From: Streptomyces sp. PTY087I2
Lineage (GTDB): Bacteria; Actinomycetota; Actinomycetes; Streptomycetales; Streptomycetaceae
Assembly: GCF_001687325.1 (NCBI RefSeq)
Contig: NZ_LZRD01000012.1
Span: 160,134-224,133 of the forward strand
Reading direction: 5' to 3'
Length of the DNA stretch: 64,000 nt
Part shown: positions 43,001-50,636 of the stretch, piece by piece
Layout: every line of letters begins with the position of its first letter
Position numbering within the stretch: the first letter of the stretch is position 1
Program-made: the position numbers and the translations under genes
Notes under the pieces: model-generated
The model's input: only the letters and a program-made list of their open reading frames with translations
Database searches by the model: none
What the model was told of the DNA's origin: nothing

Positions 43001-46000
43001 CACCGGCCAGGGCAAGCGGCTGCTGGCCTATGCCGTGCCGACGAAGGACGCCGCCACGCCGCCCGCGCCGGGCGAGCTGCGCGACCATCTGGCCGCCGCC
43101 CTGCCCGAGCACATGGTCCCCGCGACCGTGACGCTGCTGGACGCGCTCCCCCGTACCGCCAACGACAAGCTGGACCACCGGGCGCTGCCCGATCCCGAAC
43201 CGCTCTCCTCCGCCGCCGGGGCGGAGGCCGCCGACGGGAGCAACCCGCACACCGAGATCGTGCGGGGTCTCTACGCCGACGTGCTCGGTATCGCGGAGCC
43301 CCCGGCCGCCGACGCGGGCTTCCTGGACCTCGGCGGGCACTCGCTGCTCGCCGCCCGGCTGGCCGCCCGCGTCCGCGAGCACTTCGCCGTCCCGTTCTCC
43401 ATCGCCGACGTCTTCCGCCACTCCACCCCGGCGGCGCTCGCCGCGCAGGTCCGCACCCGCAGCGGCGCGGGCACCGCTTCCGTGCCGCTCTCGCCCGTCC
43501 CCCGCACCGGTCCCCTCCCTCTCTCCCCGGCCCAGCAGCGGTTGTGGTTCCTCCACCGCCTCGAAGGCCCCAGCCCGACCTACAACATCCCGCTCGTGCT
43601 CAGCGTCACCGGCCCCCTGGACCACGACGCTCTCCAGCTCGCCCTGCACGACCTGGTGGACCGTCACGAGACACTGAGAACGGTATATCCGCGCACTGAC
43701 AACGCGTCCGGAGACGGGTCCGGAGCCGACGCGGACGGCACCCCTCACCAGCTGATTCTTCCTCCGGGCGCGGAGTCGGCCCGGCCGGTGCTGCACCTCG
43801 CGGAGCTGGGCAGCGATCTGACCGAGGCCGTCCGCCACTGCTTCGACCTCGCCACCGAGCCGCCGCTGCGCACGGTCCTCTTCAACGACGGACCCGGCCA
43901 CCAGACCCTGCTCCTGCTGCTCCACCACATCGCGGGCGACGGGGCCTCCACCACTCCCCTCGCCCGCGACCTGGCCACCGCCTACACCGCGCGCCTGGCG
44001 GGCCGCGCCCCGGAGTTCGCGCCCCTGGCCGGCCAGTACGTGGACCACACGGCCCGGCTCCAGCTGCTCCTGGGCTCCCCGGCCGAGCCGACCGCGCTCG
44101 CCGAGGCCCAGCTCGCCCACTGGCGCGAGGCGCTCGCCGGGCTGCCGGACCAGCTGGAGCTGCCCACCGACCGGCCCCGCCCGCCGGTGGCCACCTCGGC
44201 GGGCGACACCGTGCCCTTCGCCCTGGACGCCACGGCGCACGAGGCGCTGCGCCGGCTCGCGCGGGCGCACGGGGCGACCGTGTTCATGACCGTGCAGGCC
44301 GGGCTCGCCGCTCTGCTGACCCGGCACGGCTGCGGCACCGACATCCCCCTCGGCACCCCCGTGGCGGGCCGCGACGACGGCGCCACGGCCGGGCTCGTCG
44401 GCTTCTTCACCAACACCGTGGTCCTGCGCACCGACACCTCCGGCGATCCGGCCTTCGGTGATCTGCTGGACCGGGTGCGGACGACCACGCTGGCCGCGTA
44501 CGAGCACGACGCGCTGCCGTTCGACCACCTCGTCGAGGCGCTGAACCCGCCGCGCTCGCTGTCCCGGCACCCGCTGTTCCAGGTGATGCTGGCCTGGCAG
44601 TCGATCGCGGACGCGCCCGTCACCCTCGGCCCGGACACCACCGCGCGGCTGACCGCCGTGCCGTCGGGCACCGCGAAGTTCGATCTGACCCTGAACGCGG
44701 GCGAGCTGCCCGACGGCGGGATCGGCGGCTTCCTGGAGTTCCGCACCGACCTCTTCGACCGGTCGACCGCGCAGGCCCTGGCGGACCGGCTGTCCCGGCT
44801 GCTGACGGCCGCCGCCGAACGGCCGGAGACCCCCGTCGGTCTGCTGCCCGTGCTCGGCGAGGACGAGGTGCACCGCGCCCTGGTCGAGGCCAACGGCGTC
44901 CCTTCCGGCGACCGGCCCGCGCCGCTCACCCTGGCCGAGGTGTACGGGGCCGCCGCGCGCCGCCACCCGGAGCGGGTCGCGGTCAGCTGCGAGGGCGATG
45001 CGCTGACGTACGCCGAACTGTCCTCCCGGGCCCAGTCGCTGGCCCGGCTGCTGGCGGACCGGAACATCGGCCCCGGTTCGATCGTGGCGCTCGCGCTGCC
45101 GCGCTCCCTGGACCTGGTGGCCGGGCTGCTCGCGGTGTCGCTGGCGGGGGCCGCGTATCTGCCGATGGACCCGGACTACCCGGCGGACCGGCTCGCGTAC
45201 ATGCTGGACGACGCCCGCCCGGCGGCGCTGATCACCGACGCGGCGACGGCCGGGCGGCTGCCCGCGCACGATCTGCCGCTGATCACGGTGGACGAGGCGG
45301 CCGGCTTCCCGGACGGGCCGGTCACCCAGGCGGACCGCACCCGGCCGCTGACCCCGCAGGACCCGGCGTACGTCATCTACACCTCGGGATCCACCGGGCG
45401 GCCCAAGGGAGTTGTCGTCACCCAGCACAATGTGACGCGGCTGCTGAAGGCGACCGAGCACTGGTTCTCGTTCGGGCCGGACGACGCGTGGACGCTGTTC
45501 CACTCCTACGCGTTCGACTTCTCCGTGTGGGAGCTGTGGGGCGCGCTGCTGTACGGCGGCCGGGTCGTCGTCGTACCGCATGTGACCAGCCGTGACCCGC
45601 AGGCCTTCCTCCGGCTGCTGGCGGAGGAGCGGGTGACCGTCCTCAACCAGACGCCGTCCGCCTTCTACCAGCTCGCCGCAGCCGACCGGGAGGCTCCCGG
45701 TCACGAACTGGCTTTGCGGTACGTGGTGTTCGGCGGGGAGGCGCTGGAGCTGGGGCGGCTCGCGGACTGGTACACCCGCCACCAGGAGAACGCGCCGACG
45801 CTGGTCAACATGTACGGCATCACCGAGACGACCGTCCATGTCTCGTATCTGGCGCTGGACCGGGCGGCCGCCGCCTCCGCGGTCTCCAGCACCATCGGCG
45901 TGAACATCCCCGACCTGCGCGTCTACGTCCTGGACGACCGGCTCCAGCCGGTGCCGCCCGGGGTGACCGGCGAGATGTACGTCGCGGGCGAGGGCGTGGC

Positions 46001-47522
46001 GCTCGGCTATCTGGGCCGCCCGGACCTGACGGCGGGACGCTTCGTCGCCGACCCGTTCGCGCATCTCTTCGGGGAGAGCGGGCGGCGGATGTACCGCTCG
46101 GGCGACCTCGCCCGGCGGCGCGTCGACGGCACGCTGGAGTACTTCGGCCGGGGCGACCAGCAGGTCAAGATCCGTGGGTTCCGTATCGAACTCGGCGAGA
46201 TCGAGGCGGTGTTGGCCGCGCATCCGGAGGTCGCGGATGTGGCGGTCGTGGTCCGCGAGGACCAGCCCGGCGACAAGCGGCTGGTCGGTTACGTCGTGCC
46301 CTCGCCCGGCACGGACCCGGTCCCGGCGGCGCTGCGCGAGCACGCCGCCGCCACGCTGCCGGTGCACATGGTGCCCTCGGCGGTGGTGGTGCTGGACCGG
46401 CTGCCGCTGACCGGCAACGGCAAGCTGGACCGCAAGGCGCTGCCCGCCCCGGGCGTTCCGGTGAACGCCGGAGGCCGCGCGCCGCGCACGGTCCGCGAGG
46501 AGCAGCTCTGCTCGATCTTCGCGGAGGTGCTGGGGCTGCCGTCCGCCGGGGTGGAGGACAACTTCTTCGACCTGGGCGGCCATTCGCTGCTCGCGGTGCG
46601 CCTGGCCGGGCGGATCAGGTCGGCGTTCGGCATCGAGGTGTCGATCGGCACGGTCTTCCAGGCGCCGACGCCCGCCGCGCTGGACACGGCGCTGGACGTC
46701 TCGCGCGAGGAGGACCCGCTGGATGTGCTGCTGCCGCTGCGGCCCGCCCGCCCCGGCGACCGGGCCCCTGTCCACTGCGTGCACCCGGCGGGCGGCCTGA
46801 GCTGGTGCTACGCCGGTCTGATCCGCCACCTGCCCGCCGATGTGCCGATCTACGGGCTCCAGGCTCAGGGCGTCGGCGAGGCGACGGCGGACGAGCCGTT
46901 GCCCACCACGCTGGAGGAGCTGGCGGCGCACTACGCGTCCCGGATCCGGGAGGTCCAGCCGGAGGGTCCCTACCGGCTGCTCGGCTGGTCGACCGGCGGC
47001 ATCATCGCGCACGCGATCGCGGCGGTGCTCCAGGAGGCGGGCCAGGAGGTCGAGTTGCTGGCGATCCTGGACGCGTACCCCGCCGAGGGCTTCCGCGACC
47101 TGCCGGTGCCCGATCAGGCCGAAGCGCTCGAATCGCTGCTCACCATGGGCGGTTACGGCCCCGAGAGCCTCGGGGACAAGGAGCTGAACACGGCCAACGT
47201 GGTTGAGGTACTGCGCCGCGAGGGCTCCCCGCTGGCCGCGCTGTCCGCCGCGAAGATCGAGGCGCTCGGCGAGGTGTACCTCAACACCAACGACCTCGTC
47301 CGGGCCTACGACCACCGGGTGTTCCAGGGCGATGTGCTGTTCTTCCGGGCCACGGTGGACACCATCGACGACACCCTGACGCCCGAGACCTGGACCCCGT
47401 ACGTGAGCGGGCGCATCGACAACACCAACGTCGCCTGCTCGCACAAGGACATGACCCTGCCCGAGCCGATCGCGCACATCGCGCGCGTGGTCGCCGACCG
47501 ACTGACCGAGCTGGAGAAGTGA
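40074..47522 (+). CDS. dhbF: Two-module catechol siderophore NRPS, C-A-PCP-C-A-PCP-TE (DhbF-like)
   Basis: A 2482-residue synthetase. C1 (about 25-450) is a starter-type condensation domain with HHIAVDAY at 150 (Ala for the usual Gly). A1 has TSGSTGRPKGVLV; its pocket reads D-A-D-D-V-G-L-V-D at the Stachelhaus positions, three acidic residues that favour a basic amino acid. PCP1 carries LGGHSLLA with Ser1090. C2 has HHIAGDG at 1284. A2 has YTSGSTGRPKGVVV and the pocket D-F-W-N-V-G-M-V-H, a threonine code. PCP2 has Ser2171. The thioesterase has GWSTGG with Ser2306. There is no epimerisation domain, so the basic residue should stay L. Thr hydroxyls would allow ester oligomerisation by the thioesterase, as in griseobactin. 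Confidence 0.95.
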   Translation: MHERPNRPTSTSAAHSGGAPSPGLPLLTAQSGIYYAHQLAPLGTEFNTADCVEIDGPLDADLFVEALRRAVGEAETLALRVSEADGVPVQRIAPVAEPVVHRLELTEAEAEAWMREDLARPVDLAADGSLMTQALIRVGEGRHRWYQRVHHIAVDAYALSLIGQRVAELYRALVAEEPLPESRFAPLSELTEQETAYLAGEEYAADRAFWSARMAGAAVAVPHRSPVLAPTENAPDGGRPHRTADLPADALERLSSAARAVKATWAELVVAATAGHLHRLTGAEDVVLGLPLTNRRGPAALRTPAMAVNVLPLRIAVRPADTGAELLRRVVLEIREVRRHQRYPQADLRRDLALESAETPLTGPMVNVKPFDDALDFAGTTGTVRNLAAGPVEGLAVGAAPGPDGGLRLTLDADPAAYGPDDLAAHEATWLHYLDGLAELLLTDPTRAIGTLDLLTGDQVREATSGRTEPAAALPLPRSFTAQAARTPDAVAVRSTVAGTFRGANAEADSGTDAGAGPRTEPGAGAAEAAAAPGARLTFAELDAASDRLAHLLTGLDASGRRGAARGAEGAGGADDADDAPNAGGTVALALPRTADMVVALLAVLKAGRVCQPLDLGHPAARTLAVLEDARPLCVIGTAATLAALPDHGLPTVALDAPATADALAACPDGPLPAGPALGDPAYLIHTSGSTGRPKGVLVSHASLANLCAGHGTDHIAPAVARTGRDRLRVAHSASFAFDASWDPLLWMVHGHELHLLDDAAYRDPAALTAYVDAHLVDYLDVTPSYAEALLAEGLLDEGRHHPAHIVVGGETVPPALWERLTEATAVHPVNLYGPTETTVDAYYWVPGDSPARPDGRPVRGSRVYVLDSSLRPVPADVTGELYVAGACLALGYLGRPDLSAERFVADPFGALHGEPGGRMYRTGDLVRRRADHTLEFLGRSDDQVKIRGFRIELGEIQARLAAHPQVSAAAVIARDTGQGKRLLAYAVPTKDAATPPAPGELRDHLAAALPEHMVPATVTLLDALPRTANDKLDHRALPDPEPLSSAAGAEAADGSNPHTEIVRGLYADVLGIAEPPAADAGFLDLGGHSLLAARLAARVREHFAVPFSIADVFRHSTPAALAAQVRTRSGAGTASVPLSPVPRTGPLPLSPAQQRLWFLHRLEGPSPTYNIPLVLSVTGPLDHDALQLALHDLVDRHETLRTVYPRTDNASGDGSGADADGTPHQLILPPGAESARPVLHLAELGSDLTEAVRHCFDLATEPPLRTVLFNDGPGHQTLLLLLHHIAGDGASTTPLARDLATAYTARLAGRAPEFAPLAGQYVDHTARLQLLLGSPAEPTALAEAQLAHWREALAGLPDQLELPTDRPRPPVATSAGDTVPFALDATAHEALRRLARAHGATVFMTVQAGLAALLTRHGCGTDIPLGTPVAGRDDGATAGLVGFFTNTVVLRTDTSGDPAFGDLLDRVRTTTLAAYEHDALPFDHLVEALNPPRSLSRHPLFQVMLAWQSIADAPVTLGPDTTARLTAVPSGTAKFDLTLNAGELPDGGIGGFLEFRTDLFDRSTAQALADRLSRLLTAAAERPETPVGLLPVLGEDEVHRALVEANGVPSGDRPAPLTLAEVYGAAARRHPERVAVSCEGDALTYAELSSRAQSLARLLADRNIGPGSIVALALPRSLDLVAGLLAVSLAGAAYLPMDPDYPADRLAYMLDDARPAALITDAATAGRLPAHDLPLITVDEAAGFPDGPVTQADRTRPLTPQDPAYVIYTSGSTGRPKGVVVTQHNVTRLLKATEHWFSFGPDDAWTLFHSYAFDFSVWELWGALLYGGRVVVVPHVTSRDPQAFLRLLAEERVTVLNQTPSAFYQLAAADREAPGHELALRYVVFGGEALELGRLADWYTRHQENAPTLVNMYGITETTVHVSYLALDRAAAASAVSSTIGVNIPDLRVYVLDDRLQPVPPGVTGEMYVAGEGVALGYLGRPDLTAGRFVADPFAHLFGESGRRMYRSGDLARRRVDGTLEYFGRGDQQVKIRGFRIELGEIEAVLAAHPEVADVAVVVREDQPGDKRLVGYVVPSPGTDPVPAALREHAAATLPVHMVPSAVVVLDRLPLTGNGKLDRKALPAPGVPVNAGGRAPRTVREEQLCSIFAEVLGLPSAGVEDNFFDLGGHSLLAVRLAGRIRSAFGIEVSIGTVFQAPTPAALDTALDVSREEDPLDVLLPLRPARPGDRAPVHCVHPAGGLSWCYAGLIRHLPADVPIYGLQAQGVGEATADEPLPTTLEELAAHYASRIREVQPEGPYRLLGWSTGGIIAHAIAAVLQEAGQEVELLAILDAYPAEGFRDLPVPDQAEALESLLTMGGYGPESLGDKELNTANVVEVLRREGSPLAALSAAKIEALGEVYLNTNDLVRAYDHRVFQGDVLFFRATVDTIDDTLTPETWTPYVSGRIDNTNVACSHKDMTLPEPIAHIARVVADRLTELEK

Positions 47523-47527
47523 CACCG

Positions 47528-47737
47528 ATGAGCGACGCATCCGCCAACCCCTTCGACGCGGACGGGGAGTTCCTCGTCCTGACCAACGCGGAGGGTCAGC
47601 ACTCGCTGTGGCCGCTGTTCGCCGCGGTGCCCGAGGGCTGGTCGACGGCTCACGGTCCGTGCGCCCGGCAGGACGCGCTGGACTGGATCACCGCGCACTG
47701 GGCCGGCCCCGCCCCCGTCTCCGCCGCCGCGCGGTGA
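47528..47737 (+). CDS. MbtH-family protein
   Basis: A 69-residue MbtH-like protein, the small chaperone that binds and activates NRPS adenylation domains. The motif set is NPFDADGEFLVLTNAEGQHSLWP, VPEGW and ALDWITAHW. ATG 47528 follows GGAGAAG, five bases after the NRPS stop. It is probably required for one or both dhbF adenylation domains. Its last codons overlap the transporter start by GTGA. Confidence 0.93.
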   Translation: MSDASANPFDADGEFLVLTNAEGQHSLWPLFAAVPEGWSTAHGPCARQDALDWITAHWAGPAPVSAAAR

Positions 47738-49200
47738 GCGGGCTGCTGATCCGGCCCCGGATACGTCCCCGGGTCGCGGTCGTCCTCGTCTACACGGCCG
47801 CGATGTGCATGAACGGCCTGGACTCGACGATCGTGAACCCGGCGCTCTACACGATCGCGGGCGACTTCGGCCGCCCGCTGTCGGCGGCGAACACCGTGGA
47901 GACGGCCTTCCTGGTCGCGCTCGCGGTGGGGCTGCCGGTGGCGGGGTGGCTGGGCGACCGGTTCGGGACGAAGCGGGTGTTCCTCGGCGCGCTGGCCGCG
48001 TTCACGATCGCCTCGGCGGTCTGCGGGCTGGCTCCGGACCTCACGACGCTCGTGGTCGCCCGGGCCGTACAGGGCCTGGCGGGCGGGCTGTTGACGCCGG
48101 TCGGGATGACGCTGCTGTTCCGGGCGTTCCCGCCGCACGAGCGGATGAAGCTGGCGAAGGTGCTGATCGTGCCGACGGCGCTGATGCCCGCGCTCGGCCC
48201 GCCACTGGGCGGCCTGCTCACCGAACACCTCTCCTGGCACTGGCTGTTCTTCGTGAACGTGCCGATCGGGGCGGCGGCCGTCGCGCTGGGCGTCCTCGGT
48301 CTGCGGGAGCATGTCGAGGGACCGGAGGGGAAGTTCGACACGGTCGGCTTCTGGCTGGCGACCCCGGCGCTGGGTCTGCTGACGTACGCGCTGGGCTTCG
48401 GCCCCTCGCAGGGCTGGACGGAGCCCGCGGTCGCCGTGAGCGCGGCGCTGGGGTCCGTCCTGCTGGTGGCGGCGGTGCTGCACCAGGTGCGGGCGAAGAC
48501 GCCGTTGCTGAAGCTGCGGCTGCTGGCCGACCGGGTGTACGGGTCGGCCTCGGCGCTCGCCGGGGTGACCGCGGCCGGGCTGATGGGCGTGCTGTTCGTC
48601 TTCCCGCTGCTCTACCAGGCGAGCCTGGGCGCTTCGGCGCTGGACGCCGGGCTGAGCGTGTTCCCGGAGGCGGTGGGGCTGATGCTGGCCTCGCAGGTGG
48701 TGGACCGGCTGCTGCCTCGGCTCGGCCCCCGGCTGCTGACCGTTCCGGCGCTGCTGGTCGCGGCGGCGGTCTTCGGTGCGCTGGCCGTGCCCGGAGTGGC
48801 GGAGAACGCGTGGAGCGTGCGCGGGCTGATGTTCCTGATCGGTCTGGTGCTGGGGACGGCGGTGCTCACCGTGCAGATCTCCGGCTTCGAGTCGATCGCA
48901 CCGCCCGACATGGGGCAGGCGATGGGCCTGTTCCAGATCGTCCGCACGCTGGGCGGCGCGCTGGGCATCGCCGCCTGTGCGGCGGTGATCGGCGGCGGTC
49001 ATGTGACGGAGGCCTCCGCCGACCCGGGCCCGTACCGTACGGCGGTCTGGGTGACGGCGGGACTCGTCGCCGTGGGCGCGCTGATCGCGCTGCGGCTGCC
49101 GCGCGAGGCCCCGCAGCCACCGCCGTTCGACGACGAGGACGCTCCCGAGCCGCCCGGCGAGGGCGTGTCGCCGGAGGAAGCCCCGGTCGTCAAGGGCTGA
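47734..49200 (+). CDS. MFS transporter, DHA2 (14-TM) family, probable siderophore exporter
   Basis: A 488-residue major facilitator with about 14 helices. The signature motif GWLGDRFGTKRVFLGALAAF sits near residue 65, and the antiporter motif C form is seen at PTALMPALGPPLGGLL. GTG at 47734 overlaps the MbtH stop, so dhbF-mbtH-exporter form one operon. Export of the catechol siderophore is inferred from position. Drug export cannot be excluded. The C-terminus is an acidic Pro/Glu tail. Confidence 0.88.
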   Translation: MSGLLIRPRIRPRVAVVLVYTAAMCMNGLDSTIVNPALYTIAGDFGRPLSAANTVETAFLVALAVGLPVAGWLGDRFGTKRVFLGALAAFTIASAVCGLAPDLTTLVVARAVQGLAGGLLTPVGMTLLFRAFPPHERMKLAKVLIVPTALMPALGPPLGGLLTEHLSWHWLFFVNVPIGAAAVALGVLGLREHVEGPEGKFDTVGFWLATPALGLLTYALGFGPSQGWTEPAVAVSAALGSVLLVAAVLHQVRAKTPLLKLRLLADRVYGSASALAGVTAAGLMGVLFVFPLLYQASLGASALDAGLSVFPEAVGLMLASQVVDRLLPRLGPRLLTVPALLVAAAVFGALAVPGVAENAWSVRGLMFLIGLVLGTAVLTVQISGFESIAPPDMGQAMGLFQIVRTLGGALGIAACAAVIGGGHVTEASADPGPYRTAVWVTAGLVAVGALIALRLPREAPQPPPFDDEDAPEPPGEGVSPEEAPVVKG

Positions 49201-49220
49201 GCGGGCATACGAGTGAGGGG

Positions 49221-49251
49221 CGGGCGGCATCCGGAGGGGGGATGCCGCCCG
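49221..49251. terminator. Bidirectional hairpin terminator
   Basis: A 12-bp perfect inverted repeat (arms 49221-49232 and 49240-49251) with loop GGAGGGG, between the exporter stop (49200) and the stop of the convergent esterase gene (49275). Confidence 0.85.
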
Positions 49252-49274
49252 ACGCGGAGTTACGGGGAGGTGGC

Positions 49275-50600
49275 TCAGCTCCCGCCGAGGAGAGCGGCCA
49301 GCCCGTCCGCGAGGCCGCCCCGCCAGCAGGCGTAGTCGTGGCCGCCGTTGAACTCCCGGTAGCGGACGTCGTATCCGCGGGCGCGCAGCACATTGCGGAG
49401 CCTGCGGTTCTCCTGGAGGAGCATCCACTCCTGGAGGCCGACCTCCAGATGGAGGGTCACCGGCCTGCGCTCCGCCCACGCGTACTGCCCGGTGAGCCAT
49501 TCGCTGCCGCGTTCGTCGTCGGGCCACCAGAAGGAGCCCGACTGGGAGAGGGCGAGGCCGAAGCGGTCGGGCCGCTGGAACGCGGCGAACGCGGCGGTGA
49601 GGCCGCCCGCGCTCTGGCCTGCGACGACGGTCCGTGTGGCGTCGGCCCCGGCCCCGTACTCCCGCTCGGTCCAGGGCAGCAGGGTGTCGGCGAGCCAGTC
49701 GACGAACGGGGCGCTGCACGCGAGGTCGTCCATGCGCCGGCCCATGGTGTCGACCAGGACCGCCACGGTGGGCGGCAGGTCTCCGTCGGCGTGCAGGTTG
49801 TCGAGGATGTCGCCGACGCCGAGGACCGGCCCCCACATCTCGCCGTCGAGGAGCACGGCGAGCGCGTACGGACCGCCGTCCGGGCGGTGGCCGGGCGGCA
49901 GGTGGACGGTGATGGAGCGGCCGTCGACCTCGGCGTCGAGCGTGCGGCCCCGGTCCACGTCGTCGCGCCGCCGGATGCGTGACTGGGGCGGGGCATCGGG
50001 GAGTTCGAGGACGGAGGCGGGGTTGCGGCCGTCCCGGGAGGGCAGCGGGGTACGGTCGTTGAGCGGGTCGGGTTCGGCGTGGTCGAGGACCCGGAGCCAG
50101 GCGGCCCGGTCGGCGCGCAGGGCGTCCTCGCGGGTGCCGTCGGTGGCGTGGAACTGGTACGAGGCACGGTGGTCGGCGCGCAGCCGGTGGCTGATCGCCC
50201 ACACGCCCGTGCCCTCGATCCGTCGCATCAGATGGGGGGCGAGGTCACCCGCGTGCCGGTCCTTGTCGGTGACCGTGTGGACGAGGGCCAGGACATGGGT
50301 GGCGGGGCGCGCGGGGTCCTCACGGCGGACGAAGGTGACGAGCCGGTGGTCCGGGTCGCCCTCGGGGTCGGGTTCGACGAGCGGGGTGCCGGTGGCGGCC
50401 GCGTACCGCCAGAACGCCTCCTCGGCGTCGGGCTTGCCGGCGCGGACGTCCGCGAGGAGCGTACGCAACAGGGGGCTTCGCACAGCGGTCGCCTCGGATT
50501 CGGTCGGCCCGGTGGATATCGGTCCCGTGGATGTCGGTTCCGTGGATACGGGCGGGGGCGGCGGGTTCTTGCGCGGCGGGTAGGCCGGCTTCTGAGTCAT
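49275..50600 (-). CDS. Enterochelin esterase-like hydrolase (Fes family)
   Basis: A 441-residue Fes-type ester hydrolase. The N-terminal domain (about 35-215) has the Fes signature (VWAISHRLRADHRASYQFH). The C-terminal alpha/beta hydrolase has the nucleophile elbow VVAGQSAGGLTAA (about residues 325-337) and catalytic His in GGHDYACW. No signal peptide is seen, so it acts in the cytoplasm after uptake. It would hydrolyse the Thr ester backbone of the ferric siderophore and release iron. The first 35 residues are a Pro/Thr/Ser-rich, repeat-encoded tail. It follows the permease gene by 36 bp on the same strand. Confidence 0.92.
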   Translation of the reverse strand: MTQKPAYPPRKNPPPPPVSTEPTSTGPISTGPTESEATAVRSPLLRTLLADVRAGKPDAEEAFWRYAAATGTPLVEPDPEGDPDHRLVTFVRREDPARPATHVLALVHTVTDKDRHAGDLAPHLMRRIEGTGVWAISHRLRADHRASYQFHATDGTREDALRADRAAWLRVLDHAEPDPLNDRTPLPSRDGRNPASVLELPDAPPQSRIRRRDDVDRGRTLDAEVDGRSITVHLPPGHRPDGGPYALAVLLDGEMWGPVLGVGDILDNLHADGDLPPTVAVLVDTMGRRMDDLACSAPFVDWLADTLLPWTEREYGAGADATRTVVAGQSAGGLTAAFAAFQRPDRFGLALSQSGSFWWPDDERGSEWLTGQYAWAERRPVTLHLEVGLQEWMLLQENRRLRNVLRARGYDVRYREFNGGHDYACWRGGLADGLAALLGGS

Positions 50601-50636
50601 GGCTGTCTCGCTGTTCTGTACGTGGGTGGCGGGTCG

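Noticed and set aside
42657..47540. A 1627-residue open frame on the minus strand opposite dhbF
   Set aside because: It is the antisense shadow of the NRPS: GC-rich third positions keep the opposite frame open. It has no known domain and a low-complexity Arg/Gly/Gln composition.
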